This document shows, piece by piece, positions 17,157-26,164 of a DNA stretch of 64,000 nt. The stretch lies in the NCBI GenBank assembly GCA_963719415.1, contig OY970383.1:496001-560000 (forward strand), written 5' to 3'. The position numbers and the translations under genes are program-made. The notes below the pieces were generated by a model. That model worked only from the letters and a program-made list of their open reading frames with translations. It did not search any database and was not told the DNA's origin. Source of the stretch: JAPLIS01 sp963719415. Its GTDB lineage: Bacteria > Babelota > Babeliae > Babelales > Vermiphilaceae. The stretch's first letter is position 1, and each line of letters begins with the position of its first letter.

Positions 17157-17601
17157 AAAAACCCTTTGTTTTAATAAATATGGTAATAAAAAATATAAAA
17201 TATAACTTTCAACTTCCAAACTGCACAAGTATTTAGTGTACCCAAATTTCAACAAACATACAAAAAAATGTGTATTTCACGCAAAATTCTGCGTTTTAAA
17301 CCAATCATCACCATCAAATAACAAATGAGACTGAGGTAGAGGGGCCAACACAGCTCAAAAACATAGCAATATAGCTACCCAACCAACACTAGGCCGTCAA
17401 TTTTTCTCTCCATACCCATAAAAAACAAGCCTCATCTATACTGCCCTCTCTCCTATTATCCCTAAAACCGTAGAATTCGACCTTCTATAACCCAAAAAAG
17501 GCTAAAATTGCTAATTGCTTTTTTTATCACTCCTTTTATACTTATTAATAAGGGTTTATCATCTTTAATAGTATTTTAACGCCATATAAAAGGGGCTATT
17601 C
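17157..17601. other. Intergenic region between paralogue 3 and efp
   Basis: The part near 17240-17395 is similar to the region upstream of paralogue 1, including GGGGCCAACACAGCTCAAAA. The part near 17500-17600 should contain the efp promoter. No coding region is seen; a shadow of the gene start on the other strand is not convincing. Confidence 0.45.
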
Positions 17602-18168
17602 ATGATCTCAACATCAGATTTCAAAAGAGGTTCAAAAATTTTATTCCGAGACGAGCCATATTCAGTAATAGAATTCCAACATGTAAAGCCCGGAAAAGGT
17701 GGCGCTTTTGTCAGAACTAAAATGAAAAATATGATAACTGGCCTTGTTCGAGAAGAAACCTTCCGCTCTGGTGAAAAGTTTAACAACCCTAATTTACAAT
17801 ATAGAGATATGCAATTTCTATATGAAAATGATGGCCTTTATAACTTTATGGACCAAAATAGCTATGATCAAGTATCTCTCAATAAAGATCAAATAGAAGA
17901 GGTAATTCCCTTTCTTAAAGAACAAGCTTCCTATTCAGTTTTATATTTTGGCGAACGTATTATCGGTGTTAATGCCCCTCTTTTCATGGAACTTGAAGTT
18001 AAAGAAACTCCTCCTGGCTATAAAGGTGATACCGCTCAGGGAGCTGGCAACAAACCGGCGACCCTAGAAACTGGCCTCGTGGTGCAAGTACCTCTTTTCG
18101 TGGCTGAAGGAGATATAATTAAAGTTGATACGAGAGATTCTTCCTATATTGAACGCATAAAAAAATAA
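17602..18168 (+). CDS. efp: Translation elongation factor P
   Basis: EF-P enters the ribosomal E site and rescues stalling at consecutive prolines. At 188 residues it has the family length and all three beta-barrel domains. Domain I carries KPGKGGAFVR, with Lys32 at the position that is lysylated in Escherichia coli (Lys34). The C-terminal signature ETPPGYKGDTAQGAGNKPA is intact, as is the end IKVDTRDSSYIERIKK. No EpmA-like modifier is in view. An AAAAGGGG Shine-Dalgarno precedes the ATG. It is followed after 24 bases by nusB and likely forms an operon with it. Confidence 0.97.
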   Translation: MISTSDFKRGSKILFRDEPYSVIEFQHVKPGKGGAFVRTKMKNMITGLVREETFRSGEKFNNPNLQYRDMQFLYENDGLYNFMDQNSYDQVSLNKDQIEEVIPFLKEQASYSVLYFGERIIGVNAPLFMELEVKETPPGYKGDTAQGAGNKPATLETGLVVQVPLFVAEGDIIKVDTRDSSYIERIKK

Positions 18169-18192
18169 AATTATTATTAAGAGGGAATCATA

Positions 18193-18723
18193 ATGTGCTC
18201 AATCCATAATAGTAGTGTTGCTGAAGATACTTTTGATGAACCATCATTATATACGCCATCTCAAGCTCATATATCACGACGAGAATTAAGGTCGTTAATT
18301 TTCCATCTTTTATATGCAGCTGAGTCACATGAATATGAAGAATCAATAGAAATGATTGCCGATAATCTTAGCAAAGGGTTTATTGCACATCTTCCTTCGG
18401 ACAATGAGACTATCTCTATTGCGCGCAAAGTAATTGCTGACAGAGACTCTCTGGATGAACTCTATAAGCCCCTGCTAACCAATTGGCGATTTGATCGTAT
18501 CAGTGTGCCGATAAAACTGATTTTACGTCTTGCGGTATGGGAATTGACCAAAACTGATACAAATCAAAAAATCATTATTAATGAAGCAGTAGAATTAGCA
18601 AAACTGTTTGCAGAAGAAGATGCTTATAGATTTATCAATGGTATTTTAGATAGCATAGCTCATAAAACACTCAAAAATATAGACCCTCAAGTTTCAGATA
18701 ATGAGCTATCCCATACAGACTAA
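18193..18723 (+). CDS. nusB: Transcription antitermination factor NusB
   Basis: NusB binds boxA RNA with ribosomal protein S10 and helps antitermination of rRNA transcription. The family core starts at about residue 28 (SRRELRSLIFHLLYAAE) and includes WRFDRISVPIKLILRLAVWEL, then IINEAVELAKLFAEEDAYRFINGILD, the most conserved block. The first ~25 residues are an extra polar leader. A GAGGGAATCATA ribosome site supports the start. Its 3' end overlaps the convergent glk gene by 53 bases. Confidence 0.93.
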   Translation: MCSIHNSSVAEDTFDEPSLYTPSQAHISRRELRSLIFHLLYAAESHEYEESIEMIADNLSKGFIAHLPSDNETISIARKVIADRDSLDELYKPLLTNWRFDRISVPIKLILRLAVWELTKTDTNQKIIINEAVELAKLFAEEDAYRFINGILDSIAHKTLKNIDPQVSDNELSHTD

Positions 18724-20053
18724 CATTATAATCAGCAATAACATACAGAGGCATTTCTTTTAAAAACGTCTGATGTTTTGAAGAATTCGTAAATTCCTGC
18801 AAAAATATATCTGAACTAAACAGCGTAAGATTTTTGGCGGCAATACCTCCTCCTATATAAACGCCCCCCAAAGCACATGCCTCTAGAGCAAAATCTTTTG
18901 CGCAACGAGCGTAAATCTTTGCATATAATGCCCATGTTCGTTCTGCGTAGATATTGCAAAAACGACTTTCAAATATCTTGTCTATAGTTATTTTCTTTGC
19001 CGCTCTACCAGCTTCAGGTGATGGTAACGGATCTATTGCCCTCTTTTGAGGTGTACGGGGTGCAACAAGCGTCTCTGTTAGGTCGGCTTTATAATCAGTA
19101 TCAGAAAAAAAACTATAGATATGCTCAATGCCTCGCCCCGATAGCAGATCTTCCCATGAAAGAGGATCTGCGATAGATAGTTTCTCTTTAATATAACGCA
19201 CCAGATCAAATTCAAGCTGATTATGGATAGGAAAGTCAGCATGCCCCCCTTCTGACACAATAGGAACATAACGGTTTACATATTTATTCCAAGCCATGAT
19301 ACTTTTACCAAGACCGGTGCCTGCTCCTATAATAGCTTTATTTTCGTAAACTCTATTGTCCCACTCCCGCTCTTTTTTTGTTTTTTTATCTTCTTCTTGG
19401 CGAGCTTCTTGGTAAGTTTTTTCGTGAGCTTCTTGGTTTTTGTGAATTTGTTGTGATTGGTAAGTTTGGTCACGATTTTGTTGGTGAGTTTCTTGAGATT
19501 CGTGAGATTCGTGAGATTCTTGAGATTCGTGAGATTCTTGAGATTCGTGAGTTTTTTGTGATTCGTAAGCTTGGTCGCGATTTTGTTGGTGAGTTTCTTG
19601 AGTTTCGTGAGATTGGCGAAATGGGTGTACCAAAACCAAATCGGTAGCCTTAATATATGCTAATCCATACCCTATAACAGCAAAATCATTAACCACCAAT
19701 AACGAATTCAAACCGGTTACTTTTTTTATTTTTTCTCCATTAACTCTTAAAGAAAGGTTGGTCAATTGGACATAATCTAACGTTTCGGTAACAATACCCG
19801 CAACAGCAAAACCGGCACAAACAATGGATATATGATAACGCTGTTTTACATACACAAGAATATCTTTAACTAAAGCAGCAAAATCAATAATCAACATACT
19901 TTTTACATGTATAGAAAAGATCAGCGTACAGCCGCTATCTCCTTCTTGAAAAAAGCCAAAGTTACTATTGGTGCCTCCGATATCGCCAACCATTACATAA
20001 GAAAGAGTACCTACCAGAGTATCTACATACATTATTTCTCTAAATGGCAACAC
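18671..20053 (-). CDS. glk: Glucokinase with a large low-complexity insertion
   Basis: Glk phosphorylates glucose with ATP to glucose-6-phosphate. The Glk-family phosphate motif GDIGGTNS (residues 23-30), the catalytic Asp in VNDFAVIGYG (Asp123), IIGAGTGLGKS (241-251) and SEGGHADF (267-274) are all present, and ALGGVYIGGGIAAKN near the end fits. Between the catalytic Asp block and GTGLG sits an insertion of ~90 residues (about 147-236) built of HESQE, QNRDQ and EEDKKTKK-type repeats; Escherichia coli Glk has only ~15 residues here. The frame is kept. The start is GTG at 20053, 5 bases after AAGGAG. It converges on nusB and overlaps it by 53 bases. Confidence 0.88.
   Translation of the reverse strand: MLPFREIMYVDTLVGTLSYVMVGDIGGTNSNFGFFQEGDSGCTLIFSIHVKSMLIIDFAALVKDILVYVKQRYHISIVCAGFAVAGIVTETLDYVQLTNLSLRVNGEKIKKVTGLNSLLVVNDFAVIGYGLAYIKATDLVLVHPFRQSHETQETHQQNRDQAYESQKTHESQESHESQESHESHESQETHQQNRDQTYQSQQIHKNQEAHEKTYQEARQEEDKKTKKEREWDNRVYENKAIIGAGTGLGKSIMAWNKYVNRYVPIVSEGGHADFPIHNQLEFDLVRYIKEKLSIADPLSWEDLLSGRGIEHIYSFFSDTDYKADLTETLVAPRTPQKRAIDPLPSPEAGRAAKKITIDKIFESRFCNIYAERTWALYAKIYARCAKDFALEACALGGVYIGGGIAAKNLTLFSSDIFLQEFTNSSKHQTFLKEMPLYVIADYNVSLYGIAHYLKLEGLYF
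19346..19615 (-). repeat. In-frame tandem repeat inserted in glk
   Basis: A 57-base block is duplicated (19452-19508 and 19557-19613, offset 105). Between the copies lie tandem units of GAGATTCGTGA/GAGATTCTTGA. All changes keep the glk frame. Confidence 0.75.
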
Positions 20054-20285
20054 TTGATCTCCTTTTTACTTCACATTTCTGCTTTACAAAAAATACCAAA
20101 TACTTTAGAAACAACTAACTCATGTTTTTTTATTTTATTACATGTTATAAAAAATAGAGAATAGAAGAAACATAAAATATAAAAAATAGAGATCATAAAA
20201 ATAGAGGGAGAAAAAAGACGCGTTACAAAGAAAGTAAAAAAACAATAAACAAGAGTAAAACTATCTATTAAAAGGAACAAAATCC

Positions 20286-20765
20286 ATGCTAAAAACAACA
20301 ATAAAAAACAATATAACTATGTATATAATTCTTCTATTACTCAGCTTAAATGCTTGTAATGCAGAATGGAATAAAACTTCAACAACTGTTACACAAAAAG
20401 CTAATGAACAAAAAACTAAAACGGTCATTAATTTCCAAGAATTAGTACTTAAACATGGCTCAGAAGGAGCTGCTCTCGATTATATTATGACTCTTGATAT
20501 GGTCATACTTGATTTTTATACAGACTGGTGTCCACCATGCCGGCTATTAGCACCAATCCTCGTTTCTCTTTCTAAGTTGATCACTCCGGTGACTTTTGTG
20601 AAAATAAATGCTGAAATATTTAAAAATATAAGTCAAAAGTTTAACATCAGAGCATATCCTACACTTATCTGTTTCCGCAATGGGGTCAAAATTAATACGG
20701 TAAAAGTCACCTTAAACGAATCTGAGTTAGCCGCAAACATAAAAAGACTTTTTAATTTATCATAA
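20286..20765 (+). CDS. Lipoprotein-like exported thioredoxin
   Basis: A 159-residue thioredoxin-fold protein. The active site is WCPPC within DFYTDWCPPCRLLAP, and the cis-proline segment RAYPTLICFRNG follows, so the fold and redox centre are complete. The N-terminus MYIILLLLSLNACNAEW contains a hydrophobic stretch ending LNAC, a plausible lipobox, which would anchor it in a membrane facing the periplasm and fits the presence of lgt at the left edge. WCPPC differs from the common WCGPC and could alter the redox potential. Role: disulfide reduction or isomerisation outside the cytoplasm. AAAAGGAACAAAATCC precedes the ATG. It is single, followed by a hairpin. Confidence 0.85.
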   Translation: MLKTTIKNNITMYIILLLLSLNACNAEWNKTSTTVTQKANEQKTKTVINFQELVLKHGSEGAALDYIMTLDMVILDFYTDWCPPCRLLAPILVSLSKLITPVTFVKINAEIFKNISQKFNIRAYPTLICFRNGVKINTVKVTLNESELAANIKRLFNLS

Positions 20766-20809
20766 AAAAACTGACTATTTTCGCTCATGCTCAGGGCAAC
20801 TAAAAAAGC

Positions 20810-20843
20810 AAAAAGGGACTTTCGTTTTTGAAAGTCCCTTTTT
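20810..20843. terminator. Strong intrinsic terminator between convergent genes
   Basis: A perfect 14-base inverted repeat (AAAAAGGGACTTTC with GAAAGTCCCTTTTT) has a 6-base loop. It is symmetrical and can serve the thioredoxin gene and the converging membrane-protein gene. Confidence 0.85.
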
Positions 20844-20903
20844 ATCTCAATTATTAAGCTATATTATTATTAAACTATACTTGTTTTATCTAATACCCTA
20901 TTT

Positions 20904-21512
20904 TTAAGATATTACCGACGGTGTTAAACAAGTCCATTCACCGGCGTCATCTATTACTATATCGATACTATCATCTTGGCAATATAACCTCTTATATTTT
21001 TCTACCAATCTACGATAATTATTACCAGCTTCCCATGCAGCATCATTAGCGTTTTCACACATTTTATCTGCATAATCCACAATAGCTCTCGATAACTCTT
21101 TCGTTAAAATAATTAAAATACCACTAGTTGCTAGAATCACCGTTCCCATACCAATGGCATTTTGACATTCTGCCTTGAAAACACCATCTTTTACTATAAA
21201 ATCATACATATCAGGCGCTATACGCACTAAAGGAGCAATAATCCCACCAGTAGCCAATAATCCAATAGTCGATCCTGTGCATACTTTTACTGTTTTGCGC
21301 ATAGTTTCAGATCTAGATTGAACTTTTTCTTGAACTATCTTAGCCTCTTTATGCGCTTTTCGAGCTTCTTCTATTTTTTGTTTAAGTCTATCTCTATCTT
21401 CATAATTTTGCGAACATGCAGGCCCTGAAATTGAATCTATCACCATAGCAGAAAGTCCTGCATTTAATAAAGCAACAGTAATAGCCAACGAAAACATAAT
21501 TTTTTTGTTCAT
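20904..21512 (-). CDS. Exported membrane protein, unknown function
   Basis: A 202-residue protein beginning MNKKIMFSLAITVALLNAGLSA, a clear signal peptide. A coiled-coil segment (RLKQKIEEARKAHKEAKIVQEK) is followed by two hydrophobic helices, STIGLLATGGIIAPLV and GTVILATSGILIILT, that probably form a hairpin in the membrane. The C-terminus is acidic (DDSIDIVIDDAGEW). The start at 21512 has a GGGGG run upstream and is better than an ATG 12 bases earlier. No family is recognised. Confidence 0.6.
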   Translation of the reverse strand: MNKKIMFSLAITVALLNAGLSAMVIDSISGPACSQNYEDRDRLKQKIEEARKAHKEAKIVQEKVQSRSETMRKTVKVCTGSTIGLLATGGIIAPLVRIAPDMYDFIVKDGVFKAECQNAIGMGTVILATSGILIILTKELSRAIVDYADKMCENANDAAWEAGNNYRRLVEKYKRLYCQDDSIDIVIDDAGEWTCLTPSVIS

Positions 21513-21629
21513 TATAACCCCCATTATAATAATTGGTTCTAAAACACTTATAGAGACTCTACAGGTAACTATATACTTAAATCATAACGCATCTATTCAA
21601 ATAGTCAATTTATCTGTATAAATATATAT

Positions 21630-22631
21630 CTATTCCCATTCAAGAGAGCCTGCAGTCTGATATTCAGTCACGCGAGTCTCAAAAAAGTTCTTTTCTTTAG
21701 CAAGATCAGTTGCCTGAGACATCCATGGAAAGGGATTCTTTTTGCCATATATTTTGGGCAAATCTATACGCTCTAGCCGCCTATCAGCGATATATTCAAC
21801 GTAATCAGAAAACTGCTCGGCATTGATGCCAAGCATCCCATTAGGACACGCGTCATGAGCATAAGCCTGTTCCAATATCACCGATTGCCTAATGAGAACA
21901 ATAATCTCTTCCTGAAAAGCAGGCGTCCATATTTCTGGGTTTTCAGCTTTAATCGTATTAATAAGATCAGCGCCAAATGCTAAATGTAGACTCTCATCTC
22001 GCATGATATATTCAAACTGCTCGCCAATACCAATCATCTTATTTTGACGTTTTAATGCAAGCATCATGGCAAATCCTGCGTAAAAAAAGATCCCTTCCAT
22101 AATGACATAAAAGCCAATAAGATCTCTGACAAAACGTTGGATACTTACCTGATCTGTTGTCACAAATGTCGGATCTAAAAGAGCACTGGTCAATTCGACG
22201 ACAAAATCATCTTTTGCTTTAATCGAAGGAACTCGATCATACATGCTATACATATCTTCAGGATCTAATCCTAATGAATCACAACAATAGATAAACGTAT
22301 CCGTATGTACCGCTTCTTCATACGCTTGTCGCAATAGATATTGCCGACATTCTGGATTGGTCACCAGCTTATATACGATTAACACTATATTGTTAGCCGT
22401 CAATGATTCAGCTGTAGAAAAAAAACCCAAATTCCATAAAATAAGACGTCGTTCACCCTCAGAAAGCACATGCGCTGATTTCCATTGCTCAACATCTTTT
22501 TGCATAGATACTTCTTCTGGCGTCCAATTATTAGCAACACCAGCTTTATAATGTTGACGCGCCCACAGATATTTCATGGGCAAAATTTTATTTGGATCAA
22601 TAGTCGAATTATTAAGAATACCCCGTGACAT
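21630..22631 (-). CDS. nrdB: Ribonucleotide reductase small subunit, class Ic type
   Basis: NrdB supplies the radical that NrdA uses to reduce ribonucleotides. All six metal ligands are present with the Escherichia coli spacing: Glu75 (FFSTAES), Glu106 and His109 (YEEAVH), Glu179 (VIMEG), Glu213 and His216 (RDESLH). The site of the radical Tyr (Y122 in E. coli, four residues after the ligand His) is Phe113 (EAVHTDTF), and the first ligand is Glu instead of Asp. This combination defines class Ic enzymes such as Chlamydia trachomatis NrdB, which use a Mn(IV)/Fe(III) centre instead of a tyrosyl radical. GAGGGG precedes the ATG. nrdA lies upstream on the same strand, separated by a repeat-rich gap. 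Confidence 0.94.
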   Translation of the reverse strand: MSRGILNNSTIDPNKILPMKYLWARQHYKAGVANNWTPEEVSMQKDVEQWKSAHVLSEGERRLILWNLGFFSTAESLTANNIVLIVYKLVTNPECRQYLLRQAYEEAVHTDTFIYCCDSLGLDPEDMYSMYDRVPSIKAKDDFVVELTSALLDPTFVTTDQVSIQRFVRDLIGFYVIMEGIFFYAGFAMMLALKRQNKMIGIGEQFEYIMRDESLHLAFGADLINTIKAENPEIWTPAFQEEIIVLIRQSVILEQAYAHDACPNGMLGINAEQFSDYVEYIADRRLERIDLPKIYGKKNPFPWMSQATDLAKEKNFFETRVTEYQTAGSLEWE

Positions 22632-22682
22632 ATATATAACCCCTCTATTAATTTTATTTTTACAATTATACTCTATTTATTA

Positions 22683-22935
22683 TATAGCTGAGCGCGTTAA
22701 GAATTCCCCGTTTTTTTAAACTTGTTAGTTTTGATAAGTTTGCTGATATAGCCCCCTGCGGGGCTATACTAGTTAGGGTTATTTTTACCCCACCTACTCG
22801 GCGGGGGCCCGTTATTTTTACCCCACCTACTCGGCGGGGGCCCGTTATTTTTACCCCACCTACTCGGCGGGGGCCCCGTTATTTTTACCCCACCTACTCG
22901 GCGGGGGCCCGGTTATTTATGAGCGCTTTGCTATA
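22683..22935. mobile_element. Miniature element with IS630-like ends between nrdA and nrdB
   Basis: The left end TATAGCTGAGCGCGTTAAGA continues into ATTCCCCG. The right end, inverted, reads TATAGCAAAGCGCTCATAAA and continues TAACC, almost the left terminus of the IS at 15263. TA bases occur at both outer ends. The 253-base interior includes the TTTTTTTAAACTTG block shared with 5130 and 32930 and four tandem GC-rich units. No reading frame is seen. Confidence 0.7.
22779..22911. repeat. Four tandem copies of a 33-34 base GC-rich unit
   Basis: The unit begins TTATTTTTACCCCACCTACT and ends CGGCGGGGGCCCG, repeated at 22779, 22812, 22845 and 22879. One copy has an extra C. CCCCACC and GGCGGGG within each unit can pair as a hairpin. 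There are no unique spacers, so it is not a CRISPR array. Confidence 0.9.
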
Positions 22936-23076
22936 GCCCCTATTATAGCCCATTATTATCAAATATATTTATTAAAAACGCTTGCCCCCTCCCTCCTTAC
23001 CAGATAAAGAGAACAAGCGAACTGATCTATTAACTACTAAAATTAATATAGCCCAAATAATATACTTTAAATAGAG

Positions 23077-25698
23077 CTACTGGCATGAATCGCAGTCAGG
23101 CTCCATAGACAAATTACATGCAGCAACTTCGACTTGATCATCTTTTACCAGCTCATCTTTTTTAATCACACCACCCATACTATCAGACCTCGATTTTTCA
23201 GCATCTGCAGAATTTACCGAATTTGATTGTTGGTCTTTCATATATTCACGTTTCTGCGTGTAGCCAAATTTCTGTGCATCAAGCGTCGATTTTTCAATCT
23301 GTGACGCACCCAAAGAGCGTAAATAATAGAAAGTCTTTATACCTGCATGCCAACCAGCCTGGTAGATTTCACCCAACTTTTTACCCGACGTACCTTTTAA
23401 GAAAATATTAAATGATTGACTCTGATCAACCCATTTACCGCGAAGTGCTGTTAAAGAAACCAACCAGAATGGATCAATTTCAAACGCCTCTTTATACTTA
23501 TCTTTAAGCTTTTGAGGAATTGATTCTATATAATCAAGGTTACCATCATAATATTTAATCTGATCGATTATATCCTGATCCCATAATCCCGCTACTTTTA
23601 GATCATGAACCAGATACTTGTTAACAACCGTAAATTCACCGCTCATGTTTGCTTTTACGTACATATTTTTATAGATAGGCTCAATACATGGATAGCAATC
23701 CGAAATATTAGAAATCGTTGCTGTTGGTGCAATAGCCATAGTATTTGAATTACGCATGCCATATTTTTTTACGTGCTCACGTACGTGAGTCCAGTCAAGC
23801 GAACTTGTGCGAGAAACATTAATGGGCATACCCCGTTCTTTTTCAAGCAGATCTAATGTATCAATCGGAAAAATATTACGGGACCACTTTGAACCTTCGT
23901 ATGAAGAATAAGTACCCCGTTCTTGTGCCAATTCAGACGACGTCAAAATCGCATGATATGAAACAAACTCCATTAACTCATCAGATAATCGTAATACTTC
24001 TGGATCACTAAAACTTAGATCAAGTTTAAAAAGAAGATCCTGAAAACCCATTAATCCCAATCCAACAGGACGATGTCGCATGTTTGCATTGCGCGTTTCA
24101 GCCGTTGGATAATAACAGATATCTATTACATTATCGAGCATACGCAATGCGACACGCACCGTTTCAGCCACCAACTGTTTATCCAACACACCATCATCAG
24201 TAACCATGCGAGCTAAATTGACCGAACCTAAATTACAGACCGCTGTTTCATCTGCTGAATTATTTAACGTAATTTCAGTACATAAATTAGAACAGTGCAC
24301 TACCCCTGCATGATCCTGAGGTGAGCGAATATTGCACGCATCTTTAAACGTTAACCATGGATGACCCGTTTCAAACAGACGACTCAACATTTTACGCCAT
24401 AAATCTTTAGCAGCAATTACCTTGTAGTGAGTTATCTGGCCCAATGCCGCTTTTTGCTCATACATTATATATTTTTTTTCAAATTCACTGCCATATATAT
24501 GATGCAAATCAGAAACTTCCTGAGGAGAAAAAAGTGTCCATTGTTCATCACGCTCAACACGTTTCATAAAAAGATCCGGAACCCAGTTTGCTGTATTAAT
24601 ATCATGCGTTCGACGTCGTTCATCACCCGTGTTACGCCGCAGATCAAGAAAATCTTCAATCTCTAAATGCCATGATTCCAAATAGACAACAGCTGCTGAT
24701 CGTCGTTTGCCGCTTCTATTAATTGCCGCTGTTGTATCATTGGCAATTTTCAAAAAAGGAACAACGCCCTGCGATTCAGTTTTAATACTTTTAATCATGG
24801 TACCTACCGCACGAATATTAGTCCAATCATACGCAACACCACCAGACCATTTAGACATCTGTGCTAGATCACCAATACATTTAAAAATATGAAATAAATC
24901 ATCTTCCACCGTTCCCAAAAAGCATGAACTTAATTGGGGTCGCGTCAACGCAGCGTGAAGTAACGTAGGAGTTCCCGGAACATAGCGCATCTGAGACATC
25001 ACATTATAAAATTCTATTGCACGATCATCTTTATGTTCTTCGTTAAGCGCCAATCCCATCGCAACACGCATCCAAAAAATCTGAGGTAATTCAAGAATGC
25101 CATATAGTTCAGATCGCACAAAATAACGTTCATACAGTGTACGTAATCCCATATAATCAAAAAGGGTATCACGATCTATAACTAAATGCTGCGCAAGGCG
25201 TTCGATATCAAACGCAAGCATGTCGCGAACAAACAGATCTTCTTTCACCCCATATTCAATGCTTTTAATAAATGCTTTTCTATACTCAACTTCTATATTT
25301 GAAGATATACTCGAAAATATCTTTGAAGGTAATGCAGAAATGCCCGTAACTTCTTTATATAATTTTTTAAAAAGAAGGCGACCTGCAACATACGTATAGG
25401 CCGGATCTCGTTCTGCAAAAGATATTGCAGCGTAGACAAGTCCATCTGCCAATTCCGCAGCTGAAATGCCATTAAAAATATTTCTAAGCAGCTCTTGAAA
25501 AATAATATCCGAATCAATCACATCACGATAATTGTGTGATGCCCATTCTATAGTGCGATAAATACGTTCTTCACTAAAAGCCTTCGTCGTCCCATCTTTA
25601 TACATCACACAGAAAGTCGCTAGACTTTTCATCTCCTGATTATTTTCTGAGTAGGCTATACTACCACTATTTCGAGAAATATTACGCGCTGGTTCCAT
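23077..25698 (-). CDS. nrdA: Ribonucleoside-diphosphate reductase large subunit
   Basis: NrdA reduces ribonucleoside diphosphates to deoxyribonucleotides. At 873 residues it has an ATP-cone (about residues 24-115; regulation by ATP/dATP) after a short polar leader. The active-site cysteines are Cys259 (QLSSCF) and the SNLCTE motif (Asn471, Cys473, Glu475), and the radical-transfer Tyr pair is in FYYLRSLG. The C-terminal tail ends PDCDSCQ, the shuttle Cys pair re-reduced by thioredoxin. The ~60 residues before it form a polar linker. AAGGGAAGG precedes the ATG. nrdB follows after ~445 bases holding a miniature element, so the usual tight nrdAB spacing is broken. Confidence 0.96.
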   Translation of the reverse strand: MEPARNISRNSGSIAYSENNQEMKSLATFCVMYKDGTTKAFSEERIYRTIEWASHNYRDVIDSDIIFQELLRNIFNGISAAELADGLVYAAISFAERDPAYTYVAGRLLFKKLYKEVTGISALPSKIFSSISSNIEVEYRKAFIKSIEYGVKEDLFVRDMLAFDIERLAQHLVIDRDTLFDYMGLRTLYERYFVRSELYGILELPQIFWMRVAMGLALNEEHKDDRAIEFYNVMSQMRYVPGTPTLLHAALTRPQLSSCFLGTVEDDLFHIFKCIGDLAQMSKWSGGVAYDWTNIRAVGTMIKSIKTESQGVVPFLKIANDTTAAINRSGKRRSAAVVYLESWHLEIEDFLDLRRNTGDERRRTHDINTANWVPDLFMKRVERDEQWTLFSPQEVSDLHHIYGSEFEKKYIMYEQKAALGQITHYKVIAAKDLWRKMLSRLFETGHPWLTFKDACNIRSPQDHAGVVHCSNLCTEITLNNSADETAVCNLGSVNLARMVTDDGVLDKQLVAETVRVALRMLDNVIDICYYPTAETRNANMRHRPVGLGLMGFQDLLFKLDLSFSDPEVLRLSDELMEFVSYHAILTSSELAQERGTYSSYEGSKWSRNIFPIDTLDLLEKERGMPINVSRTSSLDWTHVREHVKKYGMRNSNTMAIAPTATISNISDCYPCIEPIYKNMYVKANMSGEFTVVNKYLVHDLKVAGLWDQDIIDQIKYYDGNLDYIESIPQKLKDKYKEAFEIDPFWLVSLTALRGKWVDQSQSFNIFLKGTSGKKLGEIYQAGWHAGIKTFYYLRSLGASQIEKSTLDAQKFGYTQKREYMKDQQSNSVNSADAEKSRSDSMGGVIKKDELVKDDQVEVAACNLSMEPDCDSCQ

Positions 25699-26164
25699 AG
25701 TATCCTTCCCTTCATTCCATATTTTTTATGTATACAAAATCTAAAATCTCTTAACAAAAAATCTCACTCAATAAAAGACAAAAAAATCCATCAACCCATT
25801 TTTATTATAGCGGGCCCCAGAGACATCCAACTAAAAAAATATCATCTTTTATATATATAATAGTAACCGGGGAAGGCCTTATAATCAAATACTTTTTTAA
25901 CTTTTATTATGAACAAATATCTTACATTTTTTATAATAAAAATGAGATACAAAAATGCAAAAAGAAAGAGAAGAAAAAAACAATAATGTAATGGTACACT
26001 GCACCAGCAGTAAGAAACAGATAGAGATGCTTAAAAAAACGGATATTTAAAATAGATATAAGAAAATTTCGAAATCAAAAGCTGTTACTGGTAAGCCTAA
26101 CAGCAATTTTAGTTTTACCAATCACCAGAACATCGCCCAACAAACATCCAAAAAAGACTGTTTT
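25699..26164. other. Intergenic region upstream of nrdA, no convincing gene
   Basis: AT-rich, 466 bases. It should include the nrdA promoter on the minus strand. A 31-codon plus-strand frame from an ATG at 25954 is Lys/Glu-rich, with no ribosome site or homology I can see. A frame further on would encode a short hydrophobic stretch but lacks a start. I see no supported feature. Confidence 0.4.

Noticed and set aside
18671..20053. ROK-family kinase or a pseudogene instead of glucokinase
   Set aside because: The order of motifs (GDIGGTN, ND catalytic Asp, GTGLG, EGGH) fits the Glk family, and the insertion keeps the frame with every motif intact.
22779..22911. Four regular 33-base repeats, CRISPR-like at first sight
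   Set aside because: The copies are directly adjacent with no unique spacers, lie inside a miniature element, and no cas gene is near.
25954..26049. 31-codon plus-strand frame upstream of nrdA
   Set aside because: No ribosome site, Lys/Glu-biased composition and no recognisable motif.
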